A DNA stretch of 64,000 nt, from NCBI GenBank assembly GCA_026002835.1, contig BPGC01000004.1, forward strand, positions 105,327 through 169,326. Direction: 5' to 3'. Below are positions 36,359 through 45,787 of the stretch, one piece after another (position 1 is the stretch's first letter; each line of letters begins with the position of its first letter). The stretch is from Candidatus Nitrosocaldaceae archaeon. Lineage in GTDB: Archaea; Thermoproteota; Nitrososphaeria; Nitrososphaerales; Nitrosocaldaceae. Position numbers and translations under genes: made by a program. The notes beneath the pieces were generated by a model. It saw only the letters and a program-made list of their open reading frames with translations. It searched no databases and had not been told where the DNA came from.

Positions 36359-36976
36359 ATGAGCATAATAAGAAGGATAGATGAAGAGATTGAGAAGTAT
36401 AGTTTGCTAAAGCATCCGTTCTATCAGATGTGGACTGAAGGCAAACTAACCTTGGAGCATCTGCAAGGTTATGCTAAAGAGTATATGCATCTAGTAAATA
36501 AAGTGCCAGAGATGGTAAGTAATGTAGCAAGGTATTACAATGATGAGGAGATATTAGAGAATTTAGAAGAGGAGAAGCAGCATATAGCATTATGGAGAAG
36601 GTTTGCTAAAGGAATTGGGGTTAATGCTGAAGAACTAGATAGATATGATATAAGCAATAAGGTTAGAGATGCTGTTGATACAATGCTAAGATTAAGTAAT
36701 AGCAAGTATGGTATAGCAAGTATGTATGCATATGAAGCACAGTTACCAGAGATAAGCAAGACAAAACTAGAAGGATTGATGAAATTGTATAATATTAGAG
36801 ATGATGATACATTAGAGTATCAGAGAGTTCATGCAATAGTTGATATTAAACATTCTCAAACATGGAGAAGATTGATAGATAAGAGTAATGATGAGGAATT
36901 GATAAATGTAGCAGTAGAATCTCTAAAGGCTCAGAATAGAGTATTGGATGGAGTATATGAGCAATATATAGCATAA
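36359..36976 (+). CDS. TenA/PqqC/CADD-like heme-oxygenase-fold protein
   Basis: 205 aa, all-helical: ENLEEEKQHIALWRRFAKGIG, YAYEAQLPEISKTKLEG and HAIVDIKHSQTWRRLI (H-x3-D-x3-H). These ligand patterns resemble heme-oxygenase-like diiron enzymes, including the CADD group that makes p-aminobenzoate in some organisms. A TenA-type aminohydrolase is the alternative; the usual TenA catalytic Cys is not seen. Confidence 0.75.
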   Translation: MSIIRRIDEEIEKYSLLKHPFYQMWTEGKLTLEHLQGYAKEYMHLVNKVPEMVSNVARYYNDEEILENLEEEKQHIALWRRFAKGIGVNAEELDRYDISNKVRDAVDTMLRLSNSKYGIASMYAYEAQLPEISKTKLEGLMKLYNIRDDDTLEYQRVHAIVDIKHSQTWRRLIDKSNDEELINVAVESLKAQNRVLDGVYEQYIA

Positions 36977-37376
36977 CTTTCTTATAATTTATTTAAACAA
37001 ATATTATGCTAGCCAACTTATTACTATCCATGACAACTCCATACTATTCTCTAATCATACTCATTACATCGTTATGATATTTCTCATTCATTGATGCTGA
37101 AGCATTATAATTACATCATAACCTCTATTGAATGCATCTCTAACAGTACTATCTACACATATGGTTTTATTAATAAGAATAATTAAGGATAATAGAATAT
37201 TATTAGAAGATGAATTTAACTCTCCAGATGACAAAATAGTACTATAATACCTACTGATATAAAGCCAAAGATCTCAGCCTTTTGGGATCCAGACGAAGGT
37301 TATGGAGCTAGACATAGTTTACCAGCAACTGTAGAAGGACCTAAATTTATATTATTTATTTTTTATTATCTAGCAG
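36977..37376. other. 400-bp gene-poor stretch with gene remnants
   Basis: The left half holds a minus-strand isochorismatase C-terminal fragment (see 37044-37162). The right half has a short plus-strand frame ending in SAFWDPDEGYGARHSLPATV-type sequence (about 37259-37345) that I cannot assign. The region looks like decayed coding DNA before the NUDIX gene. Confidence 0.45.
37044..37162 (-). pseudogene. isochorismatase-like cysteine hydrolase fragment
   Basis: Translating the minus strand gives ICVDSTVRDAFNRGYDVIIM at 37088-37162, the nucleophile Cys motif of isochorismatase-like hydrolases, and after a frameshift ASMNEKYHNDVMSMIRE, the typical end of the family. The N-terminal two thirds are not recognisable. 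Confidence 0.6.
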
Positions 37377-37790
37377 ATGGAAGAACGCTCTGCTGGTGCT
37401 GTATTATTCAGAGAAGATGATATTAGGTTATACTTATTACTGCATTATCAAGCTAGACATTGGGATTTTCCTAAAGGAAACATAGAAGAGGGAGAAGAAG
37501 AGTTAGATACAGTTAGAAGAGAGGTTAAAGAAGAGACTGGAATTGATGATATAATAATTATAGATGGGTTTAAGAGAGTTAGCGAGTATTATTATAAAAG
37601 AGCTGGTAAACTGGTTCATAAACAAGTTGTATTCTATTTAGCAAAGACCAATCAAAAGGAGGTTAGGTTATCGTATGAACATATTGGTTATGAATGGTTG
37701 CCATATAAAGAAGCATATGATAGACTAACATTCAAGAATTCTAAAAGGATACTAGCAGACGCAGAAGAGTTCTTGAATGAATTTAAATAA
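37377..37790 (+). CDS. NUDIX hydrolase
   Basis: 137 aa. The NUDIX box is GNIEEGEEELDTVRREVKEETGI, preceded by the strand YLLLHYQARHWDFPKG. It resembles archaeal bis(5'-nucleosyl) tetraphosphate pyrophosphatase (Ap4A) enzymes. It removes Ap4A or other nucleoside diphosphate-linked compounds. Confidence 0.88.
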   Translation: MEERSAGAVLFREDDIRLYLLLHYQARHWDFPKGNIEEGEEELDTVRREVKEETGIDDIIIIDGFKRVSEYYYKRAGKLVHKQVVFYLAKTNQKEVRLSYEHIGYEWLPYKEAYDRLTFKNSKRILADAEEFLNEFK

Positions 37791-37811
37791 GAATTGATAT
37801 TATTATAATAT

Positions 37812-38099
37812 ATGGATTCTAGGCTCAAAAAGGTTATAGAAGAGAAGATAGAAATGGCTATTAGTAAAGAAGGGTTAGAAGAGATCATACAGATAACAGA
37901 TGCATTACCTTTCATAAACAATAAAGAAGAGTTTATCTTAGGTTTGGTTATAGGAAGAATATATAATGCATTCCATTATCAAACTAGAAGAATTCTAAAA
38001 AGAGATGCTACTAAAGATGAATTTAATGAATTTGTAACATTATTAGAAGAAAAAGTCGATTCTATAAAGGATATATTAGAAGAATATAGGCAGATTTAA
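37812..38099 (+). CDS. hypothetical helical protein
   Basis: 95 aa, alpha-helical, with VIGRIYNAFHYQTRRILKR in the centre. It lies 21 bases after the NUDIX gene, likely the same operon. No function assigned. Confidence 0.62.
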   Translation: MDSRLKKVIEEKIEMAISKEGLEEIIQITDALPFINNKEEFILGLVIGRIYNAFHYQTRRILKRDATKDEFNEFVTLLEEKVDSIKDILEEYRQI

Positions 38100-38179
38100 G
38101 TATACATACAACATTTCTAAGGAATTATTATAATTCTTAAATATAATATTTTAAGAAATAAATATAATTAAAAATTAGT

Positions 38180-38476
38180 TTAACGCTCATTACCAACTGT
38201 TAATTTACCATACTTGCCAACATTAAGTCTATCTTCTCCTCTAAAACTTGTAACATAACCATTCTCTATAATAATTGTATCTCCTTCTTTAACCATATCT
38301 ATCTGGTCTTCCCATAGTGAGCATATTATACTTCCTGTATCGTCTTTTATTAGACATTCTGCAACTCTAACACTCTTGTTATATTTTGTATTAACTGTTC
38401 TTGGTTCAGATATATTTACAACAACGCCTTCTACCGTTATTTTATTCATACCATTCTTTATCTCTGATATCTTCAT
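38180..38476 (-). CDS. OB-fold nucleic-acid-binding protein
   Basis: 98 aa. KITVEGVVVNISEPRTV and AECLIKDDTGSIICSLWEDQ are the OB-fold beta strands of RPA/SSB-type proteins. It is short, so it may be a single-OB single-strand binding protein. Partners not visible. Confidence 0.83.
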   Translation of the reverse strand: MKISEIKNGMNKITVEGVVVNISEPRTVNTKYNKSVRVAECLIKDDTGSIICSLWEDQIDMVKEGDTIIIENGYVTSFRGEDRLNVGKYGKLTVGNER

Positions 38477-38522
38477 CTTATAATAACTGCTATTATATCT
38501 AGTATAAAGATTACTAAAAAAT

Positions 38523-39761
38523 TTAGGGAAGTCTTATGAATTTAGGTTCTATCTGCTCTACATCCATTGATTGTCCAGTTCCAACTCCTACTTCAACATC
38601 CTTGATCTTTATACTAATGATACTCATAGATGTCTCATCCAGTTGTTTTGCTAATACACTCCTTATCTCATCTTCTATACTTATAACTTTATTAAGATCG
38701 GATTCTACTACTACTGCTAGATCTTTATCAATCAACTCTTCTACCTCATCTGGTATTATACACGATGTTACAGTCAATCTAGCAAAATCTATACCCGTAT
38801 CATCTTGTATGTATATATCTAAAGCATGATCCTCATTTATACTAGCTAGTATGTCTGTAGGATAACTTCCAGAAATTGGTAGGTTAGCAAGATCTAATAT
38901 AATACTAGTACTATCGTTATCGTTCCATGATCCACCATGTATGTTTGCTAACGAGCTTGCATATGCAAACTGTGTATTATTACTGAAATCTAGAGCGAAT
39001 GAATCGTTAAAAGTTTCTGCAGTTCCAGCTCGAAAAGCCATTTCGAGTGTTGCAGCCACTATATTATCTGGTAGATTACTAAAAGTATGTCCAAAGACTC
39101 TGTTATTTGTTAGATCATCAAAATTTCTAGTTCCAGATGGGTAATTGGCTAAGAATACAGCTAATGCTGGACTTGGCGATGCTTGTTCAGTTCCATTAGT
39201 AAAGTTGTCTTCAATACCAGCCTCGAATATTTGAGTATTTGTTATACAATCATCTGCTAAAATTTTGAACCATATCTTATTTACTATGGTCTCTTTATTT
39301 ACAGTATATACAGATGTCACATCTAGTTTTTGGAATGTTAACTCTAGTGGTTGATGAATGACTACAAACCCTTTCGTAAACCTTTCATCTTCTAAAATCT
39401 TTTGTATATAATTACAATCTATCTCCATTGCTTGATCTGGTTTCAACACTTCTTTAATAAATTCAGATATTCTCCCATCATGGCTTGCTACTTTCCATAT
39501 AAATTCAACTTCTTTTGGACCTGGATTATGTATATTTATTGCCGTTTTATACTCGCCTTCAGTTACTGGTGCAGTTGGATCAGTTACATTTCCACATACA
39601 AATTTTACAGAATATTCAGCTATATTAGCGTATAATGGTACATTTGTCTGTACTGGCAATGTTTTAGTCTCATTCCTTGTTTGTTGAGCAGTTGTATATA
39701 CTATGCTACTTAACAATATTATTGCCGATATTATCGCAGCTATAGTAAAACGACTGAACAT
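38523..39761 (-). CDS. large secreted surface protein
   Basis: 412 aa. A signal peptide (FTIAAIISAIILLSSIVYTT) is followed by beta-sandwich regions rich in Asn, Thr and Ser (about 50-170 and 190-340) and a C-terminal charged section. The mid-region LDFSNNTQFAYASSLANIHG recalls DNRLRE-type surface domains. No transmembrane tail is seen. Function unknown. Confidence 0.7.
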   Translation of the reverse strand: MFSRFTIAAIISAIILLSSIVYTTAQQTRNETKTLPVQTNVPLYANIAEYSVKFVCGNVTDPTAPVTEGEYKTAINIHNPGPKEVEFIWKVASHDGRISEFIKEVLKPDQAMEIDCNYIQKILEDERFTKGFVVIHQPLELTFQKLDVTSVYTVNKETIVNKIWFKILADDCITNTQIFEAGIEDNFTNGTEQASPSPALAVFLANYPSGTRNFDDLTNNRVFGHTFSNLPDNIVAATLEMAFRAGTAETFNDSFALDFSNNTQFAYASSLANIHGGSWNDNDSTSIILDLANLPISGSYPTDILASINEDHALDIYIQDDTGIDFARLTVTSCIIPDEVEELIDKDLAVVVESDLNKVISIEDEIRSVLAKQLDETSMSIISIKIKDVEVGVGTGQSMDVEQIEPKFIRLP

Positions 39762-39827
39762 TCCTAATAATATTATTATAGTACTAAGATATATTTATTT
39801 CCCTTAATTAGGAAAATTATTCATTAG

Positions 39828-40493
39828 TTAACATAATTTAGTTAAATTAAACTCTTTAAATGCTTCTCTAAGAATCTCTTCATATCTGCTAGGATCAAAT
39901 TCTAGAATCCTAACATCATCTATGTCTAATACATAGATCGAATGTAATTTGCCATACTGAATATCTTCTATCTCTAATGGAGGATTCTTATAATATATAT
40001 CACATAACTCTTTTACTTTTTTAATCTCTGAATATCTTCTCTCTTTTATAGGCTTTATGAAAAGTTGTTCTATTGGTAATATACTTTGTTGTGGTATTGC
40101 TAAAACAAATTTACTTGCAAACTTGCTATACCTTGCTATCTTACTTGCTATTCTTGCTTTATAGTAAAGTAATGGATCTAATGCATGATCTGGTGGTATA
40201 AAGCCAGTCTCAATCTCAACTATTACATCCCCATCTCCCTTTTTAGCATATACATCACATCTAAGAATCTCACTTAACTGCTTTTCTACATCAATATCTT
40301 CATAATGACGTTTCAGTAGATGAATAACTACTAGTAATTCCATAACAGAATGATTTATCTTGATCTGATTCTTTTTATATAGATGTATTAGTCTATTCCT
40401 AATGTTAACGATCCTTCTTATAACCTCTTGATCCTTTATGTTAGCGTTCTGTATTAGAGTATCTAGATCATTCTGGAACTTTTCTACATCCAA
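39828..40493 (-). CDS. hypothetical protein, possible PD-(D/E)xK nuclease fold
   Basis: 221 aa. The stretch LRCDVYAKKGDGDVIVEIET has a D...ExE pattern like the PD-(D/E)xK superfamily. The N-terminal part is helical. The assignment is tentative. Confidence 0.55.
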   Translation of the reverse strand: MDVEKFQNDLDTLIQNANIKDQEVIRRIVNIRNRLIHLYKKNQIKINHSVMELLVVIHLLKRHYEDIDVEKQLSEILRCDVYAKKGDGDVIVEIETGFIPPDHALDPLLYYKARIASKIARYSKFASKFVLAIPQQSILPIEQLFIKPIKERRYSEIKKVKELCDIYYKNPPLEIEDIQYGKLHSIYVLDIDDVRILEFDPSRYEEILREAFKEFNLTKLC

Positions 40494-40558
40494 ACTGCTA
40501 AAGATATATTATTTTTCTATTTAAAGATACTTATTACAGATTGAACAATCAATAATAT

Positions 40559-41905
40559 GTGTTAAAGGTTAAGATAGAGCAGAGTCATGCATTCTTATTA
40601 AGTCTATTAGCCATAGCATCTGTAATAATTGTTGAGGTTAGTATAGGTATTATAAGTAATAGTATAGCTGTAATAAGCGATGGTATTCATGCATTATTCG
40701 ATGCCTTGATAACGGGTATGTTATTGATAATGATGAGATTAAGTCTTAAACCTAGAGATCTAGAGCATACATATGGACATGGGAGGTTAGAAACTATAGC
40801 AGGTTTTATTGGAGGTGTTATGTTATTTATAGTCTCAATATTGATAATAAGAGAATCCATAATGCGTATATTCTTTGAAGAGGTTAATATATCTAATATA
40901 TTAAGCATTTATGCTGTAATATATGCAATTATTATAGCCATATTCAGAGTGGTTATCTTACAAATTACTAATATACATTCTAAGAGTGTTAAAGTAGGAT
41001 TATATGATGCAGTAGCAGATCTAGGCTCTTCTTCATTAGCATTAATAGCAGTTATATTAGCAAATTATGGTTTTACTATAGCAGATGGTTTGGCATCGTT
41101 AGTATTAGCTGGTATGCTACTGTTCTTGACATCTAGGCTAAGTTATTCTACCATAATGGAGTTAACTGATGCTATAGATCCTATCTTAGTTAAAAAGGCT
41201 AGAGATGCTATATTATCAATAGATGGAGTTAAATCATGCAAAGATATTAGGATGAGGAAAGTAGGTAATGATATCCTAGTTGATGCTATTGTAACTCTAG
41301 ATAGCAGTTTATCATTCACAAGAGCTCATATGCTAAGTAATGAGATAGAGAATGCTATAAAGAATGCAATTAATGCTAGCATGGTTATGGTTCATTTTGA
41401 ACCAGAAGAGTATATGCCTATAGAAGATAAAGTTAGAGATATAGCAAAAAGCATAGATGGAGTTAAGGATGTTCATAATATAATAATATCTCAAACTCAA
41501 GAAGGTAAAGTGATCTCCATGCATCTACAAGTTGATAGAGGCTTAAGCTTAGTTAAGGCTCATGAAATATCAGATAAGGTTGAAGAAGCTATAAAGAACA
41601 GCATAAAGAATGCTAATGTTACTATACATATAGAACCGCTTATGCAAGAGATGAAGAAGATGGTTAAGATAGATGATGAGAGCGTAAAAGATATTGTTAA
41701 AAAATTAGCAAAAGAAGAAGGTATAAAAAGTATAGAGAAGATAGATATATACTCATCTGGTGGAATAATAAGATTAGATATACATTGTAGCATGGATGAG
41801 AATATGAGTATAGAAGATGTTCATGATACAATCACAAAGTTCGAGAGGAGATTGAGAGATAAATTTAATGCGATTGTTAATATACATACTGAACCAAAAA
41901 AATAG
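40559..41905 (+). CDS. CDF cation efflux protein with three C-terminal dimer domains
   Basis: 448 aa. Residues 1-205 are six transmembrane helices with ISDGIHALFDALIT (DxxxD) and TYGHGRLET motifs. Then come three tandem ZT-dimer domains: starting near VKKARDAILSIDGVKSC (about 212), VRDIAKSIDGVKDVHN (about 290) and VKDIVKKLAKEEGIKS (about 375). CDFs usually have one. It exports Zn2+, Fe2+ or other divalent metal. Confidence 0.88.
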   Translation: MLKVKIEQSHAFLLSLLAIASVIIVEVSIGIISNSIAVISDGIHALFDALITGMLLIMMRLSLKPRDLEHTYGHGRLETIAGFIGGVMLFIVSILIIRESIMRIFFEEVNISNILSIYAVIYAIIIAIFRVVILQITNIHSKSVKVGLYDAVADLGSSSLALIAVILANYGFTIADGLASLVLAGMLLFLTSRLSYSTIMELTDAIDPILVKKARDAILSIDGVKSCKDIRMRKVGNDILVDAIVTLDSSLSFTRAHMLSNEIENAIKNAINASMVMVHFEPEEYMPIEDKVRDIAKSIDGVKDVHNIIISQTQEGKVISMHLQVDRGLSLVKAHEISDKVEEAIKNSIKNANVTIHIEPLMQEMKKMVKIDDESVKDIVKKLAKEEGIKSIEKIDIYSSGGIIRLDIHCSMDENMSIEDVHDTITKFERRLRDKFNAIVNIHTEPKK

Positions 41906-42096
41906 ATTAGATATTTTATATTACAGAGCAATCTATGTCTAATTTGATAATCATGTATAATGATTTTTAATGAAGGATTATAAGAACTCTAGTTGTATTA
42001 TTGTTATCAATATCAACAATTCTAGCAAGTAGAAGATATAACAAAAATCAATTCTTAGCAAAAGAGTTTTTTATAACAATAGTATAGCCTTTATAC

Positions 42097-43239
42097 ATGA
42101 AGATAGAAAAGATAACAGTATTAGGTTCTGGAACCATGGGACATGGAATAGCACAAGTTGCAGCGATGAACGGTTATATAGTAGCATTAAGAGATATCGA
42201 ACAATCTTTTCTAGATAAAGCGATGGAGAAAGTTAGATGGAGTATGAACAAGTTAGTAGAGAAGAATAAAGTTAGTAGAGAAGAAGCAGATGCTACATTA
42301 GCGAGGATTACTACACATGTAGATCTAAAGGCTGCATTGAAAGATTCGGATCTAGTAATAGAAGCAGTTCCAGAGGATATGAATCTGAAGAAGAAAGTAT
42401 ATGCTGAAGTTGATCAATATGCTGAAGACAAAACAGCGTATGCATCTAATACAAGCACACTACCTATAACCGAACTAGCAAACCTAACTTCAAGACCAAA
42501 CAGGTTTATAGGAATACACTTTTTCAACCCACCTCAGTTAATGTTATTAGTAGAGATAATTCCTGGAGCAAGCACAGATAAAGAGTTAATAGATACAGCT
42601 ATCGAGTTCGTTAAAAGTCTAAAGAAAGAACCAGTACTATGTAAGAAGGATGTAGCTGGTTTCATAGTAAATAGGATATTCATCCCATTGGTTCATGAGG
42701 CAGCTTGGGCTTTGGAAAGAGAAAGAATAAACATGAGGGCTATAGATGCAAGTGTGAAATACAAACTGGGCTTTCCTATGGGCATCTTTGAGTTAGCAGA
42801 TTATACTGGTATAGATGTTGTTCACAAGGCAACACAAGAGATGTATGCTAGAGATAAACAAGTAGTAAACCCATGTCCATTGATAGAACAATTATACAAT
42901 AATAAACATCTAGGACAGAAGAGCGGAAGAGGATTTTATGAATATGGTGAAGGAAAGTATGCTAGAGTAGATCTCAAAGAAGAAGAGGCTACATATGATC
43001 CAGTAAGGCTCTTAGCATTTGCTATCAATAATGCATGTTGGTTAATAACAAATGATGTTAGTAGTAAAGATGAGATTGAAAAAGCAGTAAGATTAGGTCT
43101 AGGATTAAAAGAAGGATTATTTGCAGTTGCTGAAAAGTTATATGGATATCAAAAACTAGTTGATGTATTGAAGGAGATGGCTAAACAGTATGGAGACTTT
43201 TATAAACCAGATCCAACACTTGTAAAGTTTAGTAAGTAA
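42097..43239 (+). CDS. 3-hydroxyacyl-CoA dehydrogenase
   Basis: 380 aa. N-terminal Rossmann motif VLGSGTMGHGIAQVAAMNG; the active-site region FIGIHFFNPPQLMLLVEII (His, Asn) is followed by the C-terminal helical dimerisation domain. It oxidises 3-hydroxybutyryl-CoA or longer 3-hydroxyacyl-CoA; the latter half of the thaumarchaeal hydroxypropionate/hydroxybutyrate cycle needs such an enzyme. Confidence 0.88.
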   Translation: MKIEKITVLGSGTMGHGIAQVAAMNGYIVALRDIEQSFLDKAMEKVRWSMNKLVEKNKVSREEADATLARITTHVDLKAALKDSDLVIEAVPEDMNLKKKVYAEVDQYAEDKTAYASNTSTLPITELANLTSRPNRFIGIHFFNPPQLMLLVEIIPGASTDKELIDTAIEFVKSLKKEPVLCKKDVAGFIVNRIFIPLVHEAAWALERERINMRAIDASVKYKLGFPMGIFELADYTGIDVVHKATQEMYARDKQVVNPCPLIEQLYNNKHLGQKSGRGFYEYGEGKYARVDLKEEEATYDPVRLLAFAINNACWLITNDVSSKDEIEKAVRLGLGLKEGLFAVAEKLYGYQKLVDVLKEMAKQYGDFYKPDPTLVKFSK

Positions 43240-43744
43240 TACCTTTATTTTTCTTGATTATTAGATCTACTGCTTCTTTAGGAGTATCTACTCCTTCGAT
43301 CTTTACAAAGTTTCTATCATCTAAATATTTATCAGTATAAGCATCTGCTATTCCTCCAGAACCTCTTATAGCAATTATTGGCTTCTTCTTCATATATGCA
43401 ACACCAGCTTCTATTAGAGTTCCTACACCTCCTCCTATGATAATAACACCATCTGCTGAGTATGCATTGATATAATTCCTAGCATATCCAAGTCCTGTAG
43501 ATATTACTATCTTACAATAAGGATTTGCCTTGCTAGCATCGTCATATGGTATTATTCCTATGGTTAAGCCATTTGCATCATACGCTCCTTTACTGGCTGC
43601 TTCCATTACACCTCCTAAACCACCAGTTATCAATACTGCGTTACTTTCTGCTATCAACTTTCCAGTTTCATATGCTATAGCATAAGCCTTTTCTGTGCAA
43701 GCATCTGAATTATATCCAATAACCAGTATTTGTAGCATCTTCAT
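43229..43744 (-). CDS. SLOG/TIGR00725-like nucleotide-binding protein
   Basis: 171 aa. LVIGYNSDACTEKAYAIAYE, LITGGLGGVMEAASKGAY and IIGGGVGTLIEAGVAYMKKK are the Rossmann-like motifs of the LOG / molybdenum-cofactor-carrier family. The PGGxGT motif is replaced by GGGVGTL. Its 3' end overlaps the dehydrogenase by 11 bases. Confidence 0.82.
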   Translation of the reverse strand: MKMLQILVIGYNSDACTEKAYAIAYETGKLIAESNAVLITGGLGGVMEAASKGAYDANGLTIGIIPYDDASKANPYCKIVISTGLGYARNYINAYSADGVIIIGGGVGTLIEAGVAYMKKKPIIAIRGSGGIADAYTDKYLDDRNFVKIEGVDTPKEAVDLIIKKNKGITY

Positions 43745-43814
43745 ATAACTATAGACTATAGATGGATTTTAAAATCTTCGCATGATTAATAAATGACTCT
43801 ACTTAAGCAAATGT

Positions 43815-44618
43815 ATGCAATTGAGAGCAGAAGATATTATGAAAGAGGCTATTATATTAAAGCCTAACAACACACTCGCAGATGCTAGAGATATTATGCT
43901 AAAATATGATATAAGTAGGATAGTAGTTGCTAACGATAATAAACCAGTTGGGATAGTTACTGAGAAGAGCATAAGCAGATTCCTTTATAGAGATGGAAGA
44001 CCTTTGGATGAGTTACGCTTAGATCAAGTAATGAGGAGAGATCTTATAACTGTTAATAGAGATACAAGCATAAAAGAATGTGCAAAAACAATGCTAGATA
44101 ATAGAATAAGTTCATTACTTGTAGTAGATGAGAAATGTTACATATTTACAAAGACAGATCTGATCAAGGTTTATGCTGAGCATTTTAAGAATAAAAGCAA
44201 GGTTAGAAGGTATATGGTTAGTAATGTTTATACCGTATTACCTACACATTCATTACATAGAGTATTATCGATACTTGTAAGAAATAAAGTATCTAGAGTA
44301 GTTGTTGTTAGAGATAATAAACCAGTAGGGATAATAACTGCTAGAGATTTACTCCCAACCAGTATGCTAATTGAGGTCGATGCTAAGCTTGAAGAAGATC
44401 TTACATATGGAAATGCATCTGAACTTGCACATGTATTATTAGCAAGAGATGTTATGAAGAAGCCATTAACTATAAATGCAGATGCTGATCTTGCAGATGC
44501 CGCATCAATAATGATCAATAATAAGATTAGTGGTTTACCAGTAGTTGATAAAGATAACGATCTTAGAGGAATAATAACAAAGACAGATATAATAAGAGCA
44601 TTAATAGAATTATCCTAA
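43815..44618 (+). CDS. protein with four CBS domains
   Basis: 267 aa made of four CBS modules in two Bateman pairs; VGIVTEKSISRFL, LLVVDEKCYIFTKTDLIKVY, PVGIITARDLL and LRGIITKTDII mark their ends. Such stand-alone proteins sense adenine nucleotides. No catalytic partner is fused. Confidence 0.87.
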   Translation: MQLRAEDIMKEAIILKPNNTLADARDIMLKYDISRIVVANDNKPVGIVTEKSISRFLYRDGRPLDELRLDQVMRRDLITVNRDTSIKECAKTMLDNRISSLLVVDEKCYIFTKTDLIKVYAEHFKNKSKVRRYMVSNVYTVLPTHSLHRVLSILVRNKVSRVVVVRDNKPVGIITARDLLPTSMLIEVDAKLEEDLTYGNASELAHVLLARDVMKKPLTINADADLADAASIMINNKISGLPVVDKDNDLRGIITKTDIIRALIELS

Positions 44619-44636
44619 ATATTAAAAAGAGGGTTT

Positions 44637-44930
44637 TTAACCCTTGGTTATATCTATTTCTATTGTACTAACATTTCTTGTCTTACCATCTTGGCTCTGC
44701 ATAGTCTCGTTTCCTATCCTAACATCCTTTATCTTGTAACCCATGCTTCCCATTCTCTTCTCTACTATCTGTGCTACATCTACTGCCTTTACTATGCTCT
44801 TACCTCTTGCTTTAAGGGTCACAAGATCATCGTTTGCTAACTGTACTAGAGTTGCTGTTACATATGTCATTACAGGCTTCTTTCCTACAAAGATTACGTT
44901 GGATGTACTCATGAAGTTTCTTTCAGTCAT
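44637..44930 (-). CDS. alba: Alba DNA/RNA-binding protein
   Basis: 97 aa. SNVIFVGKKPVMTYVTATLV is the Alba N-terminal strand with KKP, followed by LKARGKSIVKAVDVAQIVEK and the terminal IEIDITKG. It coats DNA and binds RNA in archaea. ATG 44912 is a possible internal start. Confidence 0.93.
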   Translation of the reverse strand: MTERNFMSTSNVIFVGKKPVMTYVTATLVQLANDDLVTLKARGKSIVKAVDVAQIVEKRMGSMGYKIKDVRIGNETMQSQDGKTRNVSTIEIDITKG

Positions 44931-45045
44931 TTATCATATATATGTATTATGATTAAAGGTTTGTATAGGCTTAATGCTATACAATTTAACAAAATAGATA
45001 ACCCTACTTCTATTGAACAAATATAAAAAATAATATTTAATGATT

Positions 45046-45609
45046 TTAAGGTATGCTTCTTGAGTATAGCTTTCCTTCTAATGCTAACTTGTACATCTCT
45101 GCTACGTATGGGTTCCTTGGTGGTGTCTCCATACCAAGCTCTACCATTCTTACATATAGCCTAACTACATATGCTAATGCTCCCATGAAAGCTACTACTA
45201 CTCCCATGTTGAAGCTCCAGTGGTTTGGAACTGCGAATACCTCTTCAACGAACCAGAAGTGCCACATCTCATTGATACCTATTGTGAACATTGTTGCTAG
45301 ATAACCAATTACAGTTACCTTCAAACCAGTGTTTACTGTATTGTTTGGACCTCTCATCGATGGTATCCTTCTATCATATATCATTACTGCAGCCCAGCCT
45401 AATGGTAATGCTACAAAGTGGGAGTATAGCCACCAGTGTGCTGGTGTGAATGCTGAATCTCTAATACTTGTTTGGTGTAAAGAACCATCTACAAAGTTGT
45501 CTACCTCTACACTTGCTGCTATTGAACCTAGTACTATGATCATTATCAATACCTTCTTCAGTCTCTGCATCTCTACCTCTTTTGGTATTAATGCTGGAAT
45601 CTGTGCCAT
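45046..45609 (-). CDS. amoC: ammonia monooxygenase subunit C
   Basis: 187 aa and close to known thaumarchaeal AmoC along its whole length: DNFVDGSLHQTSIRDSAFT, PAHWWLYSHFVALPLGWA, INEMWHFWFVEE and NPYVAEMYKLALEGKLYSR. Five hydrophobic segments span the membrane. The metal site of the C subunit includes Asp and His of the EMWHFW/DNF region. The subunits A, B and X are not in this window, so amoC is a solitary locus here. Confidence 0.97.
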   Translation of the reverse strand: MAQIPALIPKEVEMQRLKKVLIMIIVLGSIAASVEVDNFVDGSLHQTSIRDSAFTPAHWWLYSHFVALPLGWAAVMIYDRRIPSMRGPNNTVNTGLKVTVIGYLATMFTIGINEMWHFWFVEEVFAVPNHWSFNMGVVVAFMGALAYVVRLYVRMVELGMETPPRNPYVAEMYKLALEGKLYSRSIP

Positions 45610-45638
45610 TTTTACTCATCAATACTGATTGAAAATAA

Positions 45639-45650
45639 TATAAAAATATT
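45639..45650 (-). promoter_or_regulatory. TATA-like box of amoC
   Basis: On the minus strand AATATTTTTATA lies about 35 bases ahead of the amoC ATG, leaving a short leader of about 9 nt. The region around (45651-45710) is extremely AT-rich, composed of TTAT/ATAAT units. Confidence 0.4.
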
Positions 45651-45787
45651 GTTATATAATAATTGTAATTATCATTATAATAATTATTATTATTGATTTG
45701 TAATAATGAATGTATTATATTAAGAATTGATGAAAGATGATAGTATTATTGGTTTATAATGATTAACATTGATGATGGATAATGGTG

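Noticed and set aside
41906..42096. A small signal-peptide-like reading frame before the dehydrogenase
   Set aside because: The frame has a stop just upstream and no usable start codon, so it is not supported.
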